A DNA stretch of 7,575 nucleotides from Saprospiraceae bacterium. Its GTDB lineage: Bacteria; Bacteroidota; Bacteroidia; Chitinophagales; Saprospiraceae. A model generated the notes under the pieces. The model made no database searches, had not been told where the DNA came from, and saw nothing but the letters and a program-made list of their open reading frames with translations. This document shows positions 6,374 to 7,575 of this stretch, piece after piece. The position numbers and the translations under genes are program-made. The stretch covers positions 1-7,575 of the forward strand of contig JALHPW010000227.1 of assembly GCA_022842255.1 (NCBI GenBank). Direction: 5' to 3'. Within the stretch, counting starts at the first letter, position 1. Every line of letters starts with the position of its first letter.

Positions 6374-6970
6374 ATGAAAAAACACTTCCTCCTTCTAGCT
6401 GCCTGTGTGGCATTCACCACCGCTGCTTTTTCGCAGCAAACGGCAAAACTTCCCCGACTTTTCCTTGACATTCCGGTAGTGCACCTGGCCTCACCGGATG
6501 TTACGCTTGTTGCCAACCGGATTGGCCTTGGTCTTGGCACTGCTATGAACTTTGCTACCCACTGGAGTACAGCCCGCATCGGCGGCGGCGCGGTTTTCAG
6601 TATGGACCCACAATCGAAAAAAGTAGAGGAAACATTTGTGACCACTCCCTATGCACTGGTCGAGGTAGGCGCTGGTAAATACCGCACCAATGGCAATCAA
6701 TGCAGCAAAACCAAGAGCAAAGCATTTACTGCAATGGCCAAGGCTGGTGTACGTTATGCGTTTATTACTGAAGCCCTGGAGCCAGAAGGGGAGGTGCCTG
6801 AGAAGTTCGACGTGACGGTGGGTGCCGAACTTGGTTACTTTTTTATTCGCGACGTGTTCAAAAACACGGAAGTCTTCCTGGATGGCAACTACCACGTCAA
6901 TTCCAAAATCATCTCGGCCAATTTCGGGTTCAAAATGTTCCTGAACCTCCGGGCCGATCGCGACCGGTAA
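6374..6970 (+). CDS. Predicted exported protein, possibly a small beta-barrel, unknown function
   Basis: The 198-residue protein has a clear signal peptide (MKKHFLLLAACVAFTTAAFS, probable cleavage between Ser20 and Gln21). The mature part alternates short hydrophobic/polar strands with Gly-rich segments: IGLGLGTAMNFATHW (50-64), ARIGGGAVFSM (67-77), TPYALVEVGAGKY (91-103), AMAKAGVRYAF (120-130), FDVTVGAELGYFF (145-157) and SANFGFKMFLNL (181-192). This fits a small outer-membrane beta-barrel, although it ends in charged residues (RADRDR) rather than an aromatic. I do not recognise a named family. The frame is open back to 6221, but the ATG at 6374 is chosen because it starts the signal peptide. 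It is the only complete plus-strand gene here and converges with the MFS gene across a long hairpin. Confidence 0.75.
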   Translation: MKKHFLLLAACVAFTTAAFSQQTAKLPRLFLDIPVVHLASPDVTLVANRIGLGLGTAMNFATHWSTARIGGGAVFSMDPQSKKVEETFVTTPYALVEVGAGKYRTNGNQCSKTKSKAFTAMAKAGVRYAFITEALEPEGEVPEKFDVTVGAELGYFFIRDVFKNTEVFLDGNYHVNSKIISANFGFKMFLNLRADRDR

Positions 6971-6978
6971 GGTTTATG

Positions 6979-7056
6979 GTTACAAGTTTTCAAGTAGCAA
7001 GTTTCAAAACAGGTTGAGTACAATCTCTTGAAACTTGCTACTTGAAAACTTGCAAC
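6979..7056. repeat. Long hairpin between convergent genes, arms of CAAGT words at about 7-bp spacing
   Basis: Arms 6979-7007 and 7028-7056 are inverted repeats of 29 bp with a single mismatch (6982 against 7053), around a 20-bp loop. Within each arm the word CAAGT (or ACTTG) recurs every 7-8 bp, for example at 6983, 6991 and 6998. The element starts 8 bp after the TAA of the exported protein and its far end includes the first base of the MFS stop codon (7056-7058). The position suits a bidirectional terminator or mRNA 3'-end stabiliser, although no strong T-tract follows on either strand. Confidence 0.88.
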
Positions 7057-7575
7057 TATAAAGGCTCAGCAACTTTGAGCGGTACACTTTTGAACTGTTT
7101 CTCCATCAGCCAAAAACCAATCCAGGTTACGAGGGCTAAACCGGTAACCAGGTACCAAAGCACGGAATATCCCCAAGCAGCAATGACCTGTGTGCCCAAA
7201 AATGGGGCGATAATGTTCGCCACAGAGTAGGACATGGTGTAAAGGGCCATGTATTGACCTTGTTTGGTGCCTTCCGAGCGGCCAAACACGAAGTTGCTGC
7301 TAAAGGGCATCACGAACATCTCTCCAAAAGAGATAACCAGGGTAAACAGAAGCGCAGCCAACATTCCTCCCGGCAGCAAGCAGGATGCGTAGGAAATGGC
7401 ATACAAAATCAGCCCAAACCGTATGTATCCTAGGGCGGGCGCCCGACCCTCCAATCGGTGTACCAAAGGCATTTCCACCAGAAACACCAACAAGCCATTG
7501 AGGGCCAACATCTTGCCGATTTGCCCTTCGGTCCAAGCGTAGCTTTTTTCCCAAAAGAGCGGAATCGTCCACAAA
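7056..7575 (-). CDS. MFS transporter, C-terminal half (N-terminus outside window)
   Basis: An open frame of about 172 residues runs to the TAG at 7056-7058 and continues beyond the window edge, so no start is visible. It contains about five to six hydrophobic helices, consistent with transmembrane segments 7-12 of a major facilitator superfamily permease: IGKMLALNGLLVFLVEMPLV, FGLILYAISYASCLL, MLAALLFTLVISFGEMFVMP, YMALYTMSYSVANIIAPFLG and SVLWYLVTGLALVTWIGFWL. The loop after the helix ending in FLVEMPLV carries HRLEGRAPALGYIRFG, a typical position for the basic loop conserved in MFS proteins. The pattern suggests a drug:proton antiporter-type (DHA1) carrier, but the substrate cannot be told. 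The stop codon overlaps the end of a hairpin shared with the convergent gene. Confidence 0.88.
   Translation of the reverse strand, partial: LWTIPLFWEKSYAWTEGQIGKMLALNGLLVFLVEMPLVHRLEGRAPALGYIRFGLILYAISYASCLLPGGMLAALLFTLVISFGEMFVMPFSSNFVFGRSEGTKQGQYMALYTMSYSVANIIAPFLGTQVIAAWGYSVLWYLVTGLALVTWIGFWLMEKQFKSVPLKVAEPL

Noticed and set aside
6112..6645. Minus-strand 177-codon open frame overlapping the exported protein gene
   Set aside because: It is antisense to a gene with a clear signal peptide, ends inside the neighbouring gene's start, and its translation is low-complexity and unlike a protein.

Overview
The window looks like a chromosomal segment from a member of the Bacteroidota, possibly a Saprospiria-type lineage (the class is an inference). 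Supporting signs are moderate GC, no clear Shine-Dalgarno sequence before the starts I checked, TAnnTTTG-type -7 promoter boxes (two exact TACCTTTG copies), and several small signal-peptide proteins with outer-membrane beta-barrel character.

Layout, left to right. A plus-strand gene enters from outside and ends at 91. It converges with lepA (minus, 97-1893), the translational GTPase EF-4, with 5 bp between the two stops. Next comes a 270-bp intergenic region holding two inverted repeats and a probable lepA promoter. Three minus-strand genes follow: a predicted outer-membrane beta-barrel protein (2164-2928), an exported TPR protein (3012-3782), and a bifunctional glutamate formimidoyltransferase/formimidoyltetrahydrofolate cyclodeaminase (3838-5523). 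Upstream of that enzyme lies a 150-bp hairpin element built from 7-bp units, then a small four-helix membrane protein (minus, 5693-6115). A 258-bp divergent promoter region separates it from a plus-strand exported protein (6374-6970). That gene converges, across another long hairpin, with a truncated MFS transporter (minus, 7056 to the window edge).

Functionally this is mostly housekeeping and metabolism. LepA acts on ribosomes. The formimidoyltransferase/cyclodeaminase ends folate-linked histidine degradation, but no other hut gene is visible. The remaining genes are envelope proteins of unknown role. No classical mobile element, CRISPR array, RNA gene or defence system is present.

The most notable signal is in the spacers. 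Four inverted repeats with unrelated sequences occupy the intergenic regions. Two of them (5542-5692 and 6979-7056) have arms made of roughly 7-bp tandem units, a third (1900-1986) is a degenerate version in the lepA leader, and the fourth (2078-2147) is an almost perfect 30-bp stem. Their shared architecture with differing sequence, and their placement directly against stop codons and promoters, is the observation most worth following up.
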